Assembly (NCBI RefSeq): GCF_963082655.1
Contig: NC_081555.1
Location: forward strand, 89,478,272 to 89,542,271
From: Stomoxys calcitrans
Taxonomy: Eukaryota > Arthropoda > Insecta > Diptera > Muscidae
Length of the DNA stretch: 64,000 bases
Direction of reading: 5' to 3'
Notes under the pieces: model-generated
What the model was told of the DNA's origin: nothing
Databases searched by the model: none
The model's input: the letters and a program-made list of their open reading frames with translations, nothing else
In this document: positions 1 through 10,700 of the stretch, one piece after another
Layout of the letters: every line of letters starts with the position of its first letter
How positions within the stretch are numbered: position 1 is the stretch's first letter
Program-made: the position numbers and the translations under genes

Positions 1-250
1 GAAATTTTAGATGTCCTTCAGGAGCATTGGTCATAATCCTGTCCAGAATATATTTCGTCTCGTCAGTCTCCTTTTCTTCCTTTTCTGGTCAAGAAGTGAT
101 AGTCGCGCAAAATGTGTGCCGAAATTTATCCCAATCCGCCTTTGTTCTGTTTAACCTAGGGACCACTCCTGCAGAATTTTCGCCTTGTAGAATTCTTAGA
201 TGTCCTCCAGGAGGATTGACCATAATCCTGTCTAGAACTTTTTCGAAAAA
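1..250 (-). mobile_element. LINE linker fragment with internal direct duplication
   Basis: Read on the minus strand, about 100-180 encodes a stretch with PRLNRTKADWDKFRHTF, resembling the segment after the endonuclease of insect non-LTR retrotransposons. A ~55-bp segment at 6-56 is repeated with changes at 191-245 (both read ...TTAGATGTCC...). The fragment abuts a plus-strand LINE starting near 268, so this is an inverted junction of two retroelement pieces. It is too short and broken to assign a clade. Confidence 0.4.
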
Positions 251-267
251 TTTAAAAAATGGAGCTC

Positions 268-3175
268 GAACGGCTGGTGAGGAAAGCAAAACAGGAAACG
301 AGGTACTAATAGGGTGCGATGTGAACTCTCACCACATTTCGTGGGGTAGTACCAACACTAATAAGCGGGGCCGAGCCCTGGCAGAGTTCTTGAATACTAA
401 CCTAGTAGGTCGTTAATATTGGTAACACCGCTTCCTTTTTTAATAGGATTAGGCAGGAGGTATTAGATGTGACGATATGTTTGGAAAATCTAATCGATGA
501 GGTTCAGGATTGGAGGGTCTCCATGGAACACTCTTTCTCTGACCATCGCTACATTAGGTTTAGAATAGCGCCGAATCCGACAAGCCTCCGGAATAAGTTG
601 AAACCCAACGGGACAAAATTCGGAAGACTACTCAGAAAAAGACTTGGGCAAGATAATTTAGCTCGTCCAAGCATAGAAGACATTGACAAGAATGTCAACA
701 GGATTACGACTGCACTGGTGGGGTCCTTCGAAGATAGTTGTCCTCTTCGGGAAAGGAAATCAGCCCAAGAAAAGCCCTGGATGACCGGGGTGATTCGCAA
801 TATTGGGAAAGAGGTTAGCAGACTTTTTAACAGAGCACGTCGTAAAAAAGCGGAAGTTTATGGGGATGTGTATTACACACGGCTCAAGGAATACAATAAG
901 ATTACCAGAGCGGCAAAACGTGCCTCCTGGAAGCTTTTCTGCGAACAAGTCAATAGCGTTAATGACGCCGCCAAGATAAAAAAGTTTCTCTCAAAAACCC
1001 ATGTCCAAACTGAAACTTTAGTAGACGACATGGGAGTGAGAGCAGAGACAACGGAGGACATGTTGAGGCTTTTGATGAAAACCCATTTTCCACAGGATAC
1101 GACGGGACTCACGAAGACACCGGAATCTTGGAGTAATGACGTTGATTGAAGGTTTATAATTACGGAATTTATGGTGAAAGAATCCTTGAGAAGCTTCAAA
1201 CCACTGATGGAATATTTCCGGCGTTACTACAGAAAGAGGCAGACTATCTGGAGCCTCATCTGGCCAATATTTTCACAGCGTGCCTAGGACTTGCATATAC
1301 TCCGAATGCCTGGCAGGAGGCAAGGGTGGTGTTTATACCCAAGCCCGGCAAGGCAAGTTATGCGGCACCAAAGTCCTACAGACCCATAAGCCTTACGTCC
1401 TTTCTACTCAAAACCATGGAACGTATTGTTGACACCATAATAAAGTGGAGGACATACAGCGAACTGCTCAAATACAAAAAGCATGCCTATGTCAAGGCAA
1501 TGTCAGTGGCGACTGCCAGCACCGGGTGGACCCGGTCCTTGGAGACTGGATAAATCATATGCTAGGGAACAGGTTGATAAATTGCATGTCCCATGGCATA
1601 AATATAAGGGAGAAAGTGGCACTAGGCACGCCACAGGGGGGCATTTTATTGCCACTCCTGTGGGTGACCACCTGAGGAAGGATTTGAACCCGTTTGCTAC
1701 ACAGACGATGTTATAATACTTTTAAGGGGTAAGGATCCGAACCAGCTATGCAGAAGGGCCGAAGGGTCGAAAGGGTCTTGCATATGGCATATAACTGGTC
1801 TAGACCCAGAGGTCTCAATGTTAATCCAGAGAAAACTGAAATATGCCTGTTCACGAGGAAGACGAAGGTGGGGCCAATTTAAAACACCACATTTCCTCAA
1901 TAAGACGATTTCGATATCTGACAAGATCAAATACTTAGGTGTGATCTTGGACAGGAAAATGAATTTGAAGTGTCACATTCAGGAGGGTACGGCTCACAGA
2001 TGTTGGGCACTATGTAGACGAGCCGTAGGCTCGAAATGGGGCCTGAATCCTAGGATAGTCCACTGGCTCTACAGGAGCGTGATTAGACCAATACTTACTT
2101 ACGCCTCAGTAGTTTGGTGGACTGCTATGGAGAAGAAGTGCAACATAAGGACCAGTGTCCCACCAGGGCACTGGAGACTTTTCTAGATATCCGACCCATT
2201 GACATACAGATTAAGTGTGAGGCAGCCACTACGGCTTTGAGACTTAAGGCGATGGGAGATGGGAGAAGCTCATGCTATCGCGGTATAATCGAGGTGACGA
2301 TAGGAAACTGGGAAGGAAAGGAGATTTCCGATCGGATACCTGAGTTAAACCTTGAAGTCGAGTGCGAGACACTGCTGCCATTGGCACAGCCTTGGATTGA
2401 CGGAACCCTAGTATTGCCATCTGGAAGATCATGTTACACGGATGGATCAAAGCTAGAGGACAGAGTGGGCCTGGGTGTATACATTGAGAACCCAGGGACT
2501 GAGATCTATTTTAGACTGCCTGACCATAATACGATCCTGCAGGCGGAGATCCGAGTGATCACGGAATGCGTGAAGTGGTGTGGTGCTAACGCAAGGACGT
2601 CCAGTGTGAACATCTTTACCGACATTTAAATTGCCATAAGGGCAATAACAACCAGGACCATAAGGTCACGTACAGTCTTGCAGTGTAAGAAGGAGATTAA
2701 CTCCTTCTCTGAGGATGGCAAAATCCTCATCGTTTGGTTGCCGAGCCAAAACGGAGTAAGGGGAAATGAAAGGACAGACGATTTGGCGGTGAAGGCCAGA
2801 GGACTGTCGTCAATAAACTCTGTTGACCCGAAGCCTTTCGGGTCGACGCAGTCGGAGTTAAGGGAGTGGGCGACGAATGCGCTATAGCTATTGGTGTCAT
2901 AACGAGATACATAGGACTACAAGCTCACTTATGTAAAATCGGTGAGGCAAGTGATGGCAAGTGATAGCATGTATAGGGCATGCGGGGATGATGATGAGAT
3001 GTTGGAGCATTTCCGTTGCCGTTGCCCGGCTTTCGCTTTCATTCGATCTTGCCACAATGAGTTTCCTTATGCATCCAGGGGCAGTTGGGAGAGCAGTGAA
3101 TACACTTATCCTCAGGGCACTGGACACTTGCGGTGCGGACAATTCCTGCAAAGCAGGAAATAACAAAACGTTCGC
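268..3175 (+). mobile_element. Decayed RNase-H-bearing non-LTR retrotransposon (LINE family A, copy 1)
   Basis: The order of domains is that of an ORF2 polyprotein used for target-primed reverse transcription. An endonuclease part (about 268-575) shows GCDVNSHHISWGSTNTN and ends with SFSDHRYI. A linker (575-1140) carries EKPWMTGVIRN. The reverse transcriptase (1146-2140) has PKPGK...SYRPISLTS, GTPQGG and a YTDD box at 1698-1709. An RNase H (about 2420-2870) has YTDGSK, a glutamate at the second catalytic site and GNERTDDLA. A C-terminal Cys/His cluster lies at 2960-3070. The reading frame is broken many times, and the reverse transcriptase motif A region with its catalytic aspartate is deleted between about 1530 and 1550. 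RNase H suggests a LOA-, I- or R1-like clade, which I cannot settle. A second copy of this family is at 50300-51655 on the minus strand. No functional product is expected. Confidence 0.85.
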
Positions 3176-4254
3176 CTCACTCAAAGGTTCATCAAACAAG
3201 AATTACACATCTTAGGAAAAAATTCGTTCAGTTTGGTGGGTCAAAGTCGATGCAGAGCATTTTTTTAAACTTTTTTTTGCAAGATCTAACAACAGTCACC
3301 TTTGGCAACATTGCATTGGAATGGGGGTGGTTGGGGGGGCCATCGAATGCGATAAGTTAGGCCACCACAATTTCTGCATCCATCTGATGGAACAGCAGCC
3401 TATATTTATAGCCTTTAATGTATGCATTTCGGGGCAGGATGTGGAAGATGAGGTGAAGAAGGACAAAACATGATTGGTAAGAGTGAGTGAGTGAGTGAGT
3501 GAGTGAGCCTGGAATAAGTATGTATGTATGTATGATAGGTAGTCAACAATGGATGTACATGGACGAATGTTATGTCTAGGCGTATGTAGGAGTTCAATCT
3601 TATACATATACATGCACACCCATGCCCACATACATACATACGTTTCAATAATATACAGATGCATACAGCTTATATATCCCAAAGCACATTACGATACACA
3701 GATATATTCATCTCGCCATTATATACTACAGACATATGTACATGGATCCATTGTTGTTGTTGTTGTTGTTCTTGTTGTCGTTGTTGCTATTGTTGTTGGT
3801 TTTACTTATGTATCACACAGAAAATATTGCGTTCTTTCATCGTTTGTTCACATATTGCGTAGCCTTGTAGAGATTTGTTGGCGCTTATTTTGGCTGTTTT
3901 ATACCTAATGGTATATAACTGTGCTTATGTGAAATCTAGCCAAATACATATTTACTTGGCACAACTTCCGTAGTGTTGTTTTTTTTTTTCAGTTTCTTTT
4001 TAGTCTCTTGGAGATGATTATATTTTAACATAGAATAGTTGGTGGAAGGTAATACTTTTTCTACTCATCTTTTGAATACCATGGAGGAAGTATTCATCCA
4101 ATACAACAATTAAATCAACAACAAATCAAAATAAATTTACTTTAAAGATTGTTTTTAGTATACATTACAAATTTACAGTTCTTCCTTTTTATCGCAAGGA
4201 AAAACTTAAGCTGCTGGAGCATAGTTCTTAGACTTTGTACCAGTCAACAGCAAA
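3176..4254. other. Non-coding spacer with simple repeats
   Basis: No gene is supported here. It holds (GAGT)n at about 3482-3506, (GTAT)n at 3517-3535, ACATAC-rich sequence near 3600-3640 and a TTG-rich tract at 3752-3800. Open frames across these tracts are low-complexity by-products. Confidence 0.7.
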
Positions 4255-4590
4255 AAACCAGTAAGGAAGTGCAAAAGTCGGGCGGTGCCGACTGTATAAT
4301 ACCCTACACCTTCCCTTTAAGTATAATGGGGGACCTATATCCAATTCTGATCTAATTTTGATGACTTCGGCGAGCAAATATGTTCAAACTGTAAAAACTA
4401 CGGTTGACAAATGACTACATTATGGCAAAATAGCCAAAATCTGACGAACATATATATGGGAGCAATATCTAATTCTGAACCGATTTCGAGCAAACTTCAC
4501 ACATAATGTGGTAGTCGTCGAGGAAAGCGTTGTGCAATAAATAAATGCGCTTGCTGTGACTGTAGAAGTTAAAATCGGGCGATATATATA

Positions 4591-4817
4591 TTGGGTTGCC
4601 CAAAAAGTAATTGCGGATTTTTCATATAGTCGGCGTTGACAAATTTTTTCACAGCTTGTGACTCTGTAATTGCATTCTTTCTTCTGTCAGTTATCAGCTG
4701 TTACTTTTAGCTTGCTTTAGAAAAAAAGTGTAAAAAAGTATATTTGATTAAAGTTCATTCTAACTTTTATTAAAAATGCATTTACTTTCTTTTAAAAAAT
4801 CCGCAATTACTTTTTGC
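4591..4817 (-). mobile_element. mariner-type MITE, copy 1 (one end truncated)
   Basis: It begins TTGGGTTGCCCAAAAAGTAA after a TA and ends in the inverse ...TTACTTTTTG, lacking the last ~14 bp of the far inverted repeat. The interior matches the copies at 19012, 40798 and 42159 but in reverse orientation. It has inserted into a type-1 DINE-like element. TA target and TTGGGTTG ends place it with mariner-derived miniature elements. It has no coding capacity. Confidence 0.8.
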
Positions 4818-6002
4818 GGAGAGCTATATCTAAATCTGAACCGATTTCTATGAAATTCACCAGTAATATTGAGAGTCAAGAGAAAATCCCTCCTGCCAAA
4901 TTTCGAGAAAATCGGTTAAAAAAAGACCATTTTATTGCAATATTACTGCAAATCGGACGAACATATATATGGGAGCTATATCTAAATCTAAACCGATTTC
5001 GACCAAACTCTATGTATATTGTGGTAGTTGTCGAGGAAAGCGTTTTGCAAAATTTTGGCAAGATGGGTCGATAAATGTGCTTGCAGTGGCTCTAGGAGTG
5101 AAAATCGGGCGATATATATATATGAGAGCCATGTCTAAATCTGCACCGATTTCCATGAAATTCACCAGTAATGTCGATCCTTCCAACAAATTTCGAGAGA
5201 ATCGGTTAACAAATGACCATTTTATTGCATTATTACTGAAAATCGGATGAACATATATATGGGAGCTATATCTAAATCTGAACCGATTTCGACCAAACTC
5301 TATGCATATTGTGGTAGTTGGCGAGGAAAGCGTTATGCAATATGTTGACAAGGTTGGTCAATAAATGTGCTTGCAGTGGCATAGGAGTGAAAATCGGGCG
5401 ATATATACATATATATATATGAGAGATATATCTAAATCTGAACCGATTTCTATGAAATTCACCAATAATGTCGAGAGTCTAAAAAAAAAACTTCCCAACA
5501 AATTTCGAGAGAATCGGTTAACAAATGACCATTTTACTGCATTATTACTGAAAATCGGATGAACATATATATGGGAGCTATATCTAAATCTGAACCGATT
5601 TCGACCAAACTCTATGCATATTGTGGTAGCCATCGAGGAAGCGTTGTGCAATATTTTGGCAAGATTGGTCAATAAATGTGCTTGCAGTGGCTCTAGGAGT
5701 GAAAATCGGGCGATATATATACATATGAGAGCTATATCTAAATTTGAACCGATTTCCTTGAAATTCGCCAATAATGTCGACAGTGGTAAAAAAAAACTTC
5801 CTGCCAAATTTCGAGAGAATCGGTTAAGTAATGACAATTTTATTGCATTATTATTGAAAATCGGACGAAGATATATAAGGGAGCTATATCCAGATCTGAA
5901 CCGATTTTTTCCAAATTCAAATGGCTTCGTCTCTAGGCCGAAAAACATGCCTGTACCAAATTTGACGATCGGATGAAAATGGCGACCTGTACTTTGTACA
6001 CA

Positions 6003-6075
6003 AATTACCATGGACAGGCGGACAGACAGACGGACGGACAGACAGACAGACGGACGGACAGACAGACAGACGGAC
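6003..6075. repeat. (GGAC/AGAC)n microsatellite
   Basis: This is a run of GACA/GACG tetranucleotides inside the DINE-like element, equivalent to the (GTCY)n proto-microsatellite of mini-me elements. It creates a long spurious minus-strand frame of Ser-Val-Cys-Leu repeats. Confidence 0.85.
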
Positions 6076-6258
6076 ATAGCTAAATCGAATCAGAAAGGGA
6101 TTCTGAGTCGATCGGTATATTTATCAATGGGTCTATTTCTCTTCCTTTTGGGTGTTACAAACAAATTCACTAAGTTATAATACCCTGTACCATAGTAGTG
6201 GTGTAGGGTATAATTATCACTCTGACAACTCGCCTGGAATATGATCTATTCCTTATAA

Positions 6259-6830
6259 AGGGTGATTTTTTAGCTATTATCTTTTTGGTAACACTGGTTT
6301 TGGTTTTGTTTCACTGTCAAACATCCTCAGTTTGGTCTATAATTAAACTATGAATCGCCTTACAAACGATCAACGCTTGCAAATTATTGAATTTTATTAT
6401 CAAAAAGGCGTGCTCTATTAAGAAAGTTCATCACGCGCTTCTTCCATTGAGCGAGGAAGTTAATTTTTGGCTTAATGGGTACGTAAATAAACAAAATTGT
6501 GGATTTTGGAGTGAAGATCAGCCAGAGGCATTGCAAGAACCTGAAAAAGTCAGAGTTTGGTAGGGTTTATGGGCTTGTGGCATCATTGGACCGTACTTCT
6601 TTAAAGATGGTGCGAATCGTTATATAACTGTGAATAGTGAGTGCTATCGTGAAATGATATCCAAATTTTTTTTTGCCCAAAATGTAAGAGTTTTACTTGC
6701 ATGACATGTGGCTGTAACAAGACGGTGCCACACAGTATGCGTATTAATGGACTTATTGGAATGCGAGTTCGGTGAACGGTGAAATTTAAACAAATTTTTC
6801 TATAGAAATGAAATGTTGAAAAAATTTCAT
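6259..6830 (+). mobile_element. mariner-like element, deleted copy 1
   Basis: It starts AGGGTGATTTTTTAGCTATT, the same end as the neighbouring copy, followed by the start of a transposase frame (MNRLTNDQRLQIIEFYYQ) near 6351. The DNA-binding and early catalytic parts are missing, because sequence jumps at about 6450 to the NFWLNGYVNKQN region. It then runs through GLWACGIIGPYFFKD and is truncated near 6780, ending in ~50 bp of AT-rich 29-bp-type repeat. There is an in-frame stop and several shifts, so it is non-functional. Confidence 0.75.
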
Positions 6831-7693
6831 AGGGTGATTTTTTAGCTATTATCTTTTTGGTAACACTGGTTTAAACAGCTCGTGCACGTTTCTGGTTTTG
6901 TTTCATTGTCAAACATCTTCAGTTTGGTCTATTTAACCATGAATCGTCTTACAAACGAACAACGCTTGCAAATTACTGAATTTTATTTATCATCGCGCGC
7001 TTCTTCCATTTTATGGACGAATCTCATTTTTGGCTCAATGGGTACGTAAATAAGCAGAATTGTCGATTTAGGGGTGAAGATCAGCCAGAAGTAATACAAG
7101 AGCTACAAATGCATCCCGAAGAAGACACAGTTTGGTGGGGTTTATGGGCCGGTGGCATCATTGGACCGTACTTCTTTAAAGATGTTCCGAATTGTAACGT
7201 AACTATGAATGGTGAGCGCTATCGTGAGATGATATCCAACTTTTTTTGCCCAAAATGCAAGAGTTTGACTTGCATGATATGTGGTTTCAACGAGACGGTG
7301 CCAGATGCCACACAGCACGGGTAAGTATGGACTTTTGAGAGGCAAGTTCGATGAATATTTTATTTCACTTTCGAAACCGATCAATGGGCCGCCTCGATCG
7401 TGCGATTTAACGTACATGTCTATACAGACAAGCCCGCTTTAGTTGACGTATTGGAAGACAGCATTGAAGCAGTTATTCGTGAGATATCGGCCGAAATGTT
7501 GAAAAGAGTATTGCAAAATTGGACCAAACGGATGAATCATTTGAGGCGCAGTCACGATCAACATTTGCGTAATCTTCAAACAATAAATTATATGGACCGT
7601 ACAATCGATTCCAATAAAGATTTCATGCATTTTTCTGAATTTTATGAGTTTTTTTTTTTGAAAACTTTCCTATAGCTCTTAAATAATCACCCT
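6831..7693 (+). mobile_element. mariner-like element, deleted copy 2 with both ends
   Basis: The left end AGGGTGATTTTTTAGCTATT (6831) and right end TAGCTCTTAAATAATCACCCT (ending 7693) are imperfect inverted repeats. Between them is a decayed transposase. The N-terminal MNRLTNEQRLQI is joined by a large deletion to the first catalytic block. Both this copy and copy 1 have a break at the same CGCTTCTTCCATT sequence. Confidence 0.8.
7013..7675 (+). pseudogene. mariner-like DDE transposase remnant
   Basis: The first frame (7013-7324) gives MDESHFWLNGYVNKQN, the region of the first catalytic aspartate, then GLWAGGIIGPYFFKD. A missing T in the run near 7241-7247 shifts the frame: the next frame reads DMWFQRDGARCHTA, the region of the second aspartate. 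About 30 nt then appear lost near 7410, removing the third catalytic region, before HVYTDKPALVDVLEDSIEA and the C-terminal tail (7415-7580). Enzymes of this family cut and paste at TA sites. This copy cannot be active. Confidence 0.8.
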
Positions 7694-7695
7694 TT

Positions 7696-8950
7696 ATTTT
7701 AACCACCTTTCGTCATAATACGGTGAATAATGCATCACTTATGTACCCATAACAGATAATATAATCCGATTTCCACCATATTCAGGAAGGCTATGAAGGA
7801 GTCTAACACCACTCATTTTACCGAATTTATCGGTTAAAAAATTCACCTTATATGGGCCTAAGAACATAAATCGGAATATCGGTGTATGTATATGTCATCT
7901 ATATCCAAATATAAACCGATCTAAACCATATTGAACAGGAATATCGAAGAGCTTAATACAGCCTACTGTGTCAAATTTCAGCGAAACCGAATAATAACGT
8001 GTTTTTATTGTCCAAAGAACTTAAATTGGGAGATCGGTACATATGGCAGCTATATCCAAATATAATTTCAACGAAATCGGGCAATAAATACGTCTGTTAT
8101 GGGCCCAAGACCCTAAATTTAGAGATCGGTCTATATGGCAGTTGAATCGAAGTAGGGACAGATGTTAATCATAATCAGCGAAATCTGTTAATAAATCCAC
8201 CTTTTATGGGCCCAAAACCTTAAATCGGTAGATCGATCTATATGACAGCTATATCCATATCTGGACTGATCCTGGCCGCATTGAAGAGGAATGTCGAGAA
8301 GCCTAACGCAACTCACTTTACTAAATTTCAGCGAAATCCGACAATAAGTGCGCCTTTTATGGGCCTAAAACCTTAAATCAAGAGATAGGTCTATACTTCA
8401 GCTTATCCATATCTGGGCCAATCTGGGATTCATTAAACAAGTATGTCAAGGGGCCTATCATAACTCAATGTCCCAAATTTCCGCAAAATCGGACAAAAAT
8501 GCGTCTTTTATGGGCCTTAAACCTTAAATCAAGATATCGGCCTATATGGCAACTATATCCAAATCTCGACCGATATAGAGTTGAAGAAGGATATAGAGTG
8601 GCCTTACACAATTCACTGTCTCAAATTTCAGCGAAATTTGGTAATAAATTTAATGAGGCTTTAATGGGCCTAAGACCTTAAATCGCCAAATCAGCCTATA
8701 TGGGGGTCTATATATAGTCCTATATAGCCCATCTTCAAACTTAACCTGCCTATGGACAAAACAAGAATCTGTGCAACGTTTCAGCTTAATATCTCTATTT
8801 TTAAAGACTGTAGCGTGATTTCAACTGACAGACGGACGGACATGGCGAGAACGTCTAAGATTCTTAGGGTCGCAAATGTATATTTCATTGTATTGTAAGC
8901 GGAACCACCAAATTAATATGCCCCCATCCTTCGGTGTTGGGTATAAAAAT
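7696..8950 (+). mobile_element. DINE-1/mini-me-like element, type 2 (left end missing)
   Basis: Degenerate ~153-bp units built on GATCGGTCTATATGGCAGCT alternate with ...CCTTTTATGGGCC. Some units are shortened. The tail has GACAGACGGACGGACATGG (8826-8845) and ends TTCGGTGTTGGGTATAAAAA, the counterpart of the GGTGGTGGGTATAA end at 31433. The start (AACCACCTTTCGTCATAAT) equals the sequence 20 bp inside the left end at 17558, so the left terminus was probably lost at the mariner junction. Confidence 0.7.
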
Positions 8951-9010
8951 GTTGATAACATTGTTTTCTTAAAAAAATTATCATTTTAAAAAAATATACT
9001 GAGGGAGTGC

Positions 9011-9094
9011 TTATGAGCTCCAACATATGTGCCAAGTATGGCCTGCGTGGGATTATGAGCTCCAACATATGTGCCAAGTATGGCCTGAGTGGGA
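9011..9094. repeat. 42-bp tandem duplication
   Basis: TTATGAGCTCCAACATATGT starts at 9011 and again at 9053. The two 42-bp units differ by about one base, indicating a recent duplication within DINE-like sequence. Confidence 0.85.
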
Positions 9095-9445
9095 TTAGAA
9101 CCTGGCTCCCATTTAAACCGATCTTTCAATTTGACTTATTGAGCCTCTAGAGTGCGCAATTATTATCCCATTTGATTGAAATTTTGTACTGTGACGTTTT
9201 CTTTGACATTCAACAGATGTAGCAAGTATGGCCCGAATCGCTCCAGAATCTGATATAGCTCCCATATAAACCGATCTCCCGATTCGACTTCTTGAGCCTG
9301 TAGAAGGCGCAATTATTATCCTATTCTATGACATTCAACAGATGTGCCAAGTTTGGTCTGAATCGGATCAAAACCTGCTGCCAGCTGCCATATGAACCGC
9401 CTTCCCGATTGCGCCTCTTAAGCCCTTAGAGGGCGCAGTTTTTGG
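9095..9445 (-). mobile_element. DINE-like fragment, type 3 (reverse orientation)
   Basis: It contains the CCCATTTAAACCGATCT, TTGAGCCTCTAGAGTGCGC and ATTTTGTACTGTGACG blocks that form the exact 153-bp units at 34938-36100. About two degenerate units are present. The block ends directly against RNase H coding sequence of a LINE fragment at about 9440. Confidence 0.65.
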
Positions 9446-10215
9446 ATCTCTGCTTTATACACACTGCCGTGGTCGGGTAACTTTTTCGATATGACCAGCT
9501 CTAGATCTTTAGAGTACAGCCCAAAGCCCCCATGGTCGTTTAGTTTGGAACCATCCGTAAAGAAGTCTCCTAACTTCTGTTACCAGGGATATCTTAGTTC
9601 CAATCGGTTCTATCAGGAACAGTGGTGCAGTACTTTTTATCAAAAAGCGGCTCAGGTAAGGTGTAATCCACGCTGCATGGAACATCGGATATTGTGTCAA
9701 GGATAACAGAGTGTCCGTAGCCGCCACATGGCCAATGAGAAAGCTCCCTTAACCTCGCGGCAGTGATCGCTGCAATTTGGGTAGCCACAATGTCCAGAGG
9801 CATAAGATGTAGCATTAAATTCAGTGCATTAAATGGTGTCGTCCTCAGTGCGGCTGTGTTGCACAAACAAGCCATCCTTTGGATCCGGTTAAGTATTGAG
9901 CAGTAGGTGGACTTTTGAAGCGCCGTCCACCAGACCACATCACCATACAGCATTATAGGTCTGACAACTGCAGTATATACCCAATGCATGACGCGCGGTC
10001 TAAACTCCCAACTTTTTCAATGGCCCCCTTGCGGGTGTATAGGGCAAGAGTGGCATTTCTTGCCCTTTCCCAAATGTTGTTGGATTTGAAGTTCAATTTC
10101 CTGTCCAGCAAAACATCCAGGTATTTTGCGCTTTCCATAAATGGAACATTCTCTCCTCCCAAGGACACAGGTGCCACTGTAGGCATTGAGGCCATCAGCT
10201 AAAAATAAATGACTT
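9440..10215 (-). mobile_element. LINE fragment: RT C-terminus and start of RNase H (family B)
   Basis: The minus-strand frames read KYLDVLLDRKLNFKSN (about 10120), then VVRPIMLYGDVVWWTALQKS (about 9930), the conserved thumb region of RNase-H-bearing LINEs. Further on is FTDGSKLNDHGGFGLYS (about 9560-9510), the first RNase H block, and KAEI with the second catalytic glutamate (about 9445). Several frameshifts separate the pieces. The element is cut off inside RNase H by DINE-like sequence. It is related to, but distinct from, family A at 268-3175. Confidence 0.8.
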
Positions 10216-10385
10216 TGTCCTCTTTGGGGAGAAGTTTTACATGGCATAGTACCTCACAAATGTTGCCACCATTAGGAGGGGAAAACCACCGCTGAAATCT
10301 TTTTCTGATGGTCTCGCCAGGATTCGAATCCAGGCGTTCAGCGTCATAGGTGGACATGCATACTTCTGCGCTACGGTGGCCTCAT
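10215..10385 (-). mobile_element. tRNA-derived SINE, copy
   Basis: On the minus strand it reads GCCACCGTAGCGCAGAAGTA (A-box region) and GGATTCGAATCCTGGCGAGA (B-box region), then the body ending AACTTCTCCCCAAAGAGGAC. It matches the fuller copy at 24932-25170. The 3' tail is missing. Confidence 0.8.
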
Positions 10386-10387
10386 GA

Positions 10388-10700
10388 AATTTTGTCAAAT
10401 TTTAATTTTGTGTTAAAATATCTAAAATATGGAATATTTTGTCAAAATTCCATTTACATATATGGGAACATTTGTGGTAAATTTTGTCTTAATTTTATTT
10501 TTGTAGAAAATTTTTCTTAAAATTTCCTTGCCATAGGAAATTTTTTCAAATTTTCATTTTTTAGGAAATTTTGCCAATATGCTGTCAATATTTCATGTTT
10601 GTGGTAAATTTTGTCTAAATTTTTTTTCTGTAGAAAATTTGATTAAAATTCCCTGTCTATTAAAATTTTGGTGAAAATTTCAGTTCTTTAGGAAATATTG
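10388..10700. repeat. AT-rich degenerate repeat
   Basis: It has many AAATTTTGTC and GTAGAAAATTTT words spaced irregularly, resembling the decayed 29-bp satellite at 12335-14440. No gene is seen. Confidence 0.5.

Larger units (their letters stand above)
4255..6218 (+). mobile_element. DINE-1/mini-me-like element, type 1, copy 1
   Basis: The left end carries a hairpin (AGTCGGGCGGTGCCGACT, 4276-4293) followed by ATACCCTACACC (4299-4310). The right end has the exact inverse GGTGTAGGGTAT (6200-6211), itself the outer arm of a 32-nt terminal stem-loop at 6180-6211. Inside are about ten ~152-bp units centred on GGGAGCTATATCTAAATCTG. GAGCT marks fall at 4973, 5126, 5273, 5423, 5575, 5729 and 5881. 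Two unit types alternate, giving a ~300-bp dimer. A GGAC/AGAC microsatellite lies at 6003-6075. Terminal stem-loop, internal ~150-bp tandem repeats and GTCY microsatellite match the known layout of Helentron-derived DINE-1/mini-me elements. It is non-autonomous with no coding capacity. A second copy lies at 48425-50095. Confidence 0.75.

Noticed and set aside
5358..6077. 239-codon minus frame starting with Ser-Val-Cys-Leu repeats, with similar at 49577-49957.
   Set aside because: The start is the GACA/GACG microsatellite and the rest is DINE-like repeat units.
9001..9100. 42-bp duplication as a regulatory element.
   Set aside because: It lies within DINE-like repeat sequence with no neighbouring gene. 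A simple tandem duplication explains it.
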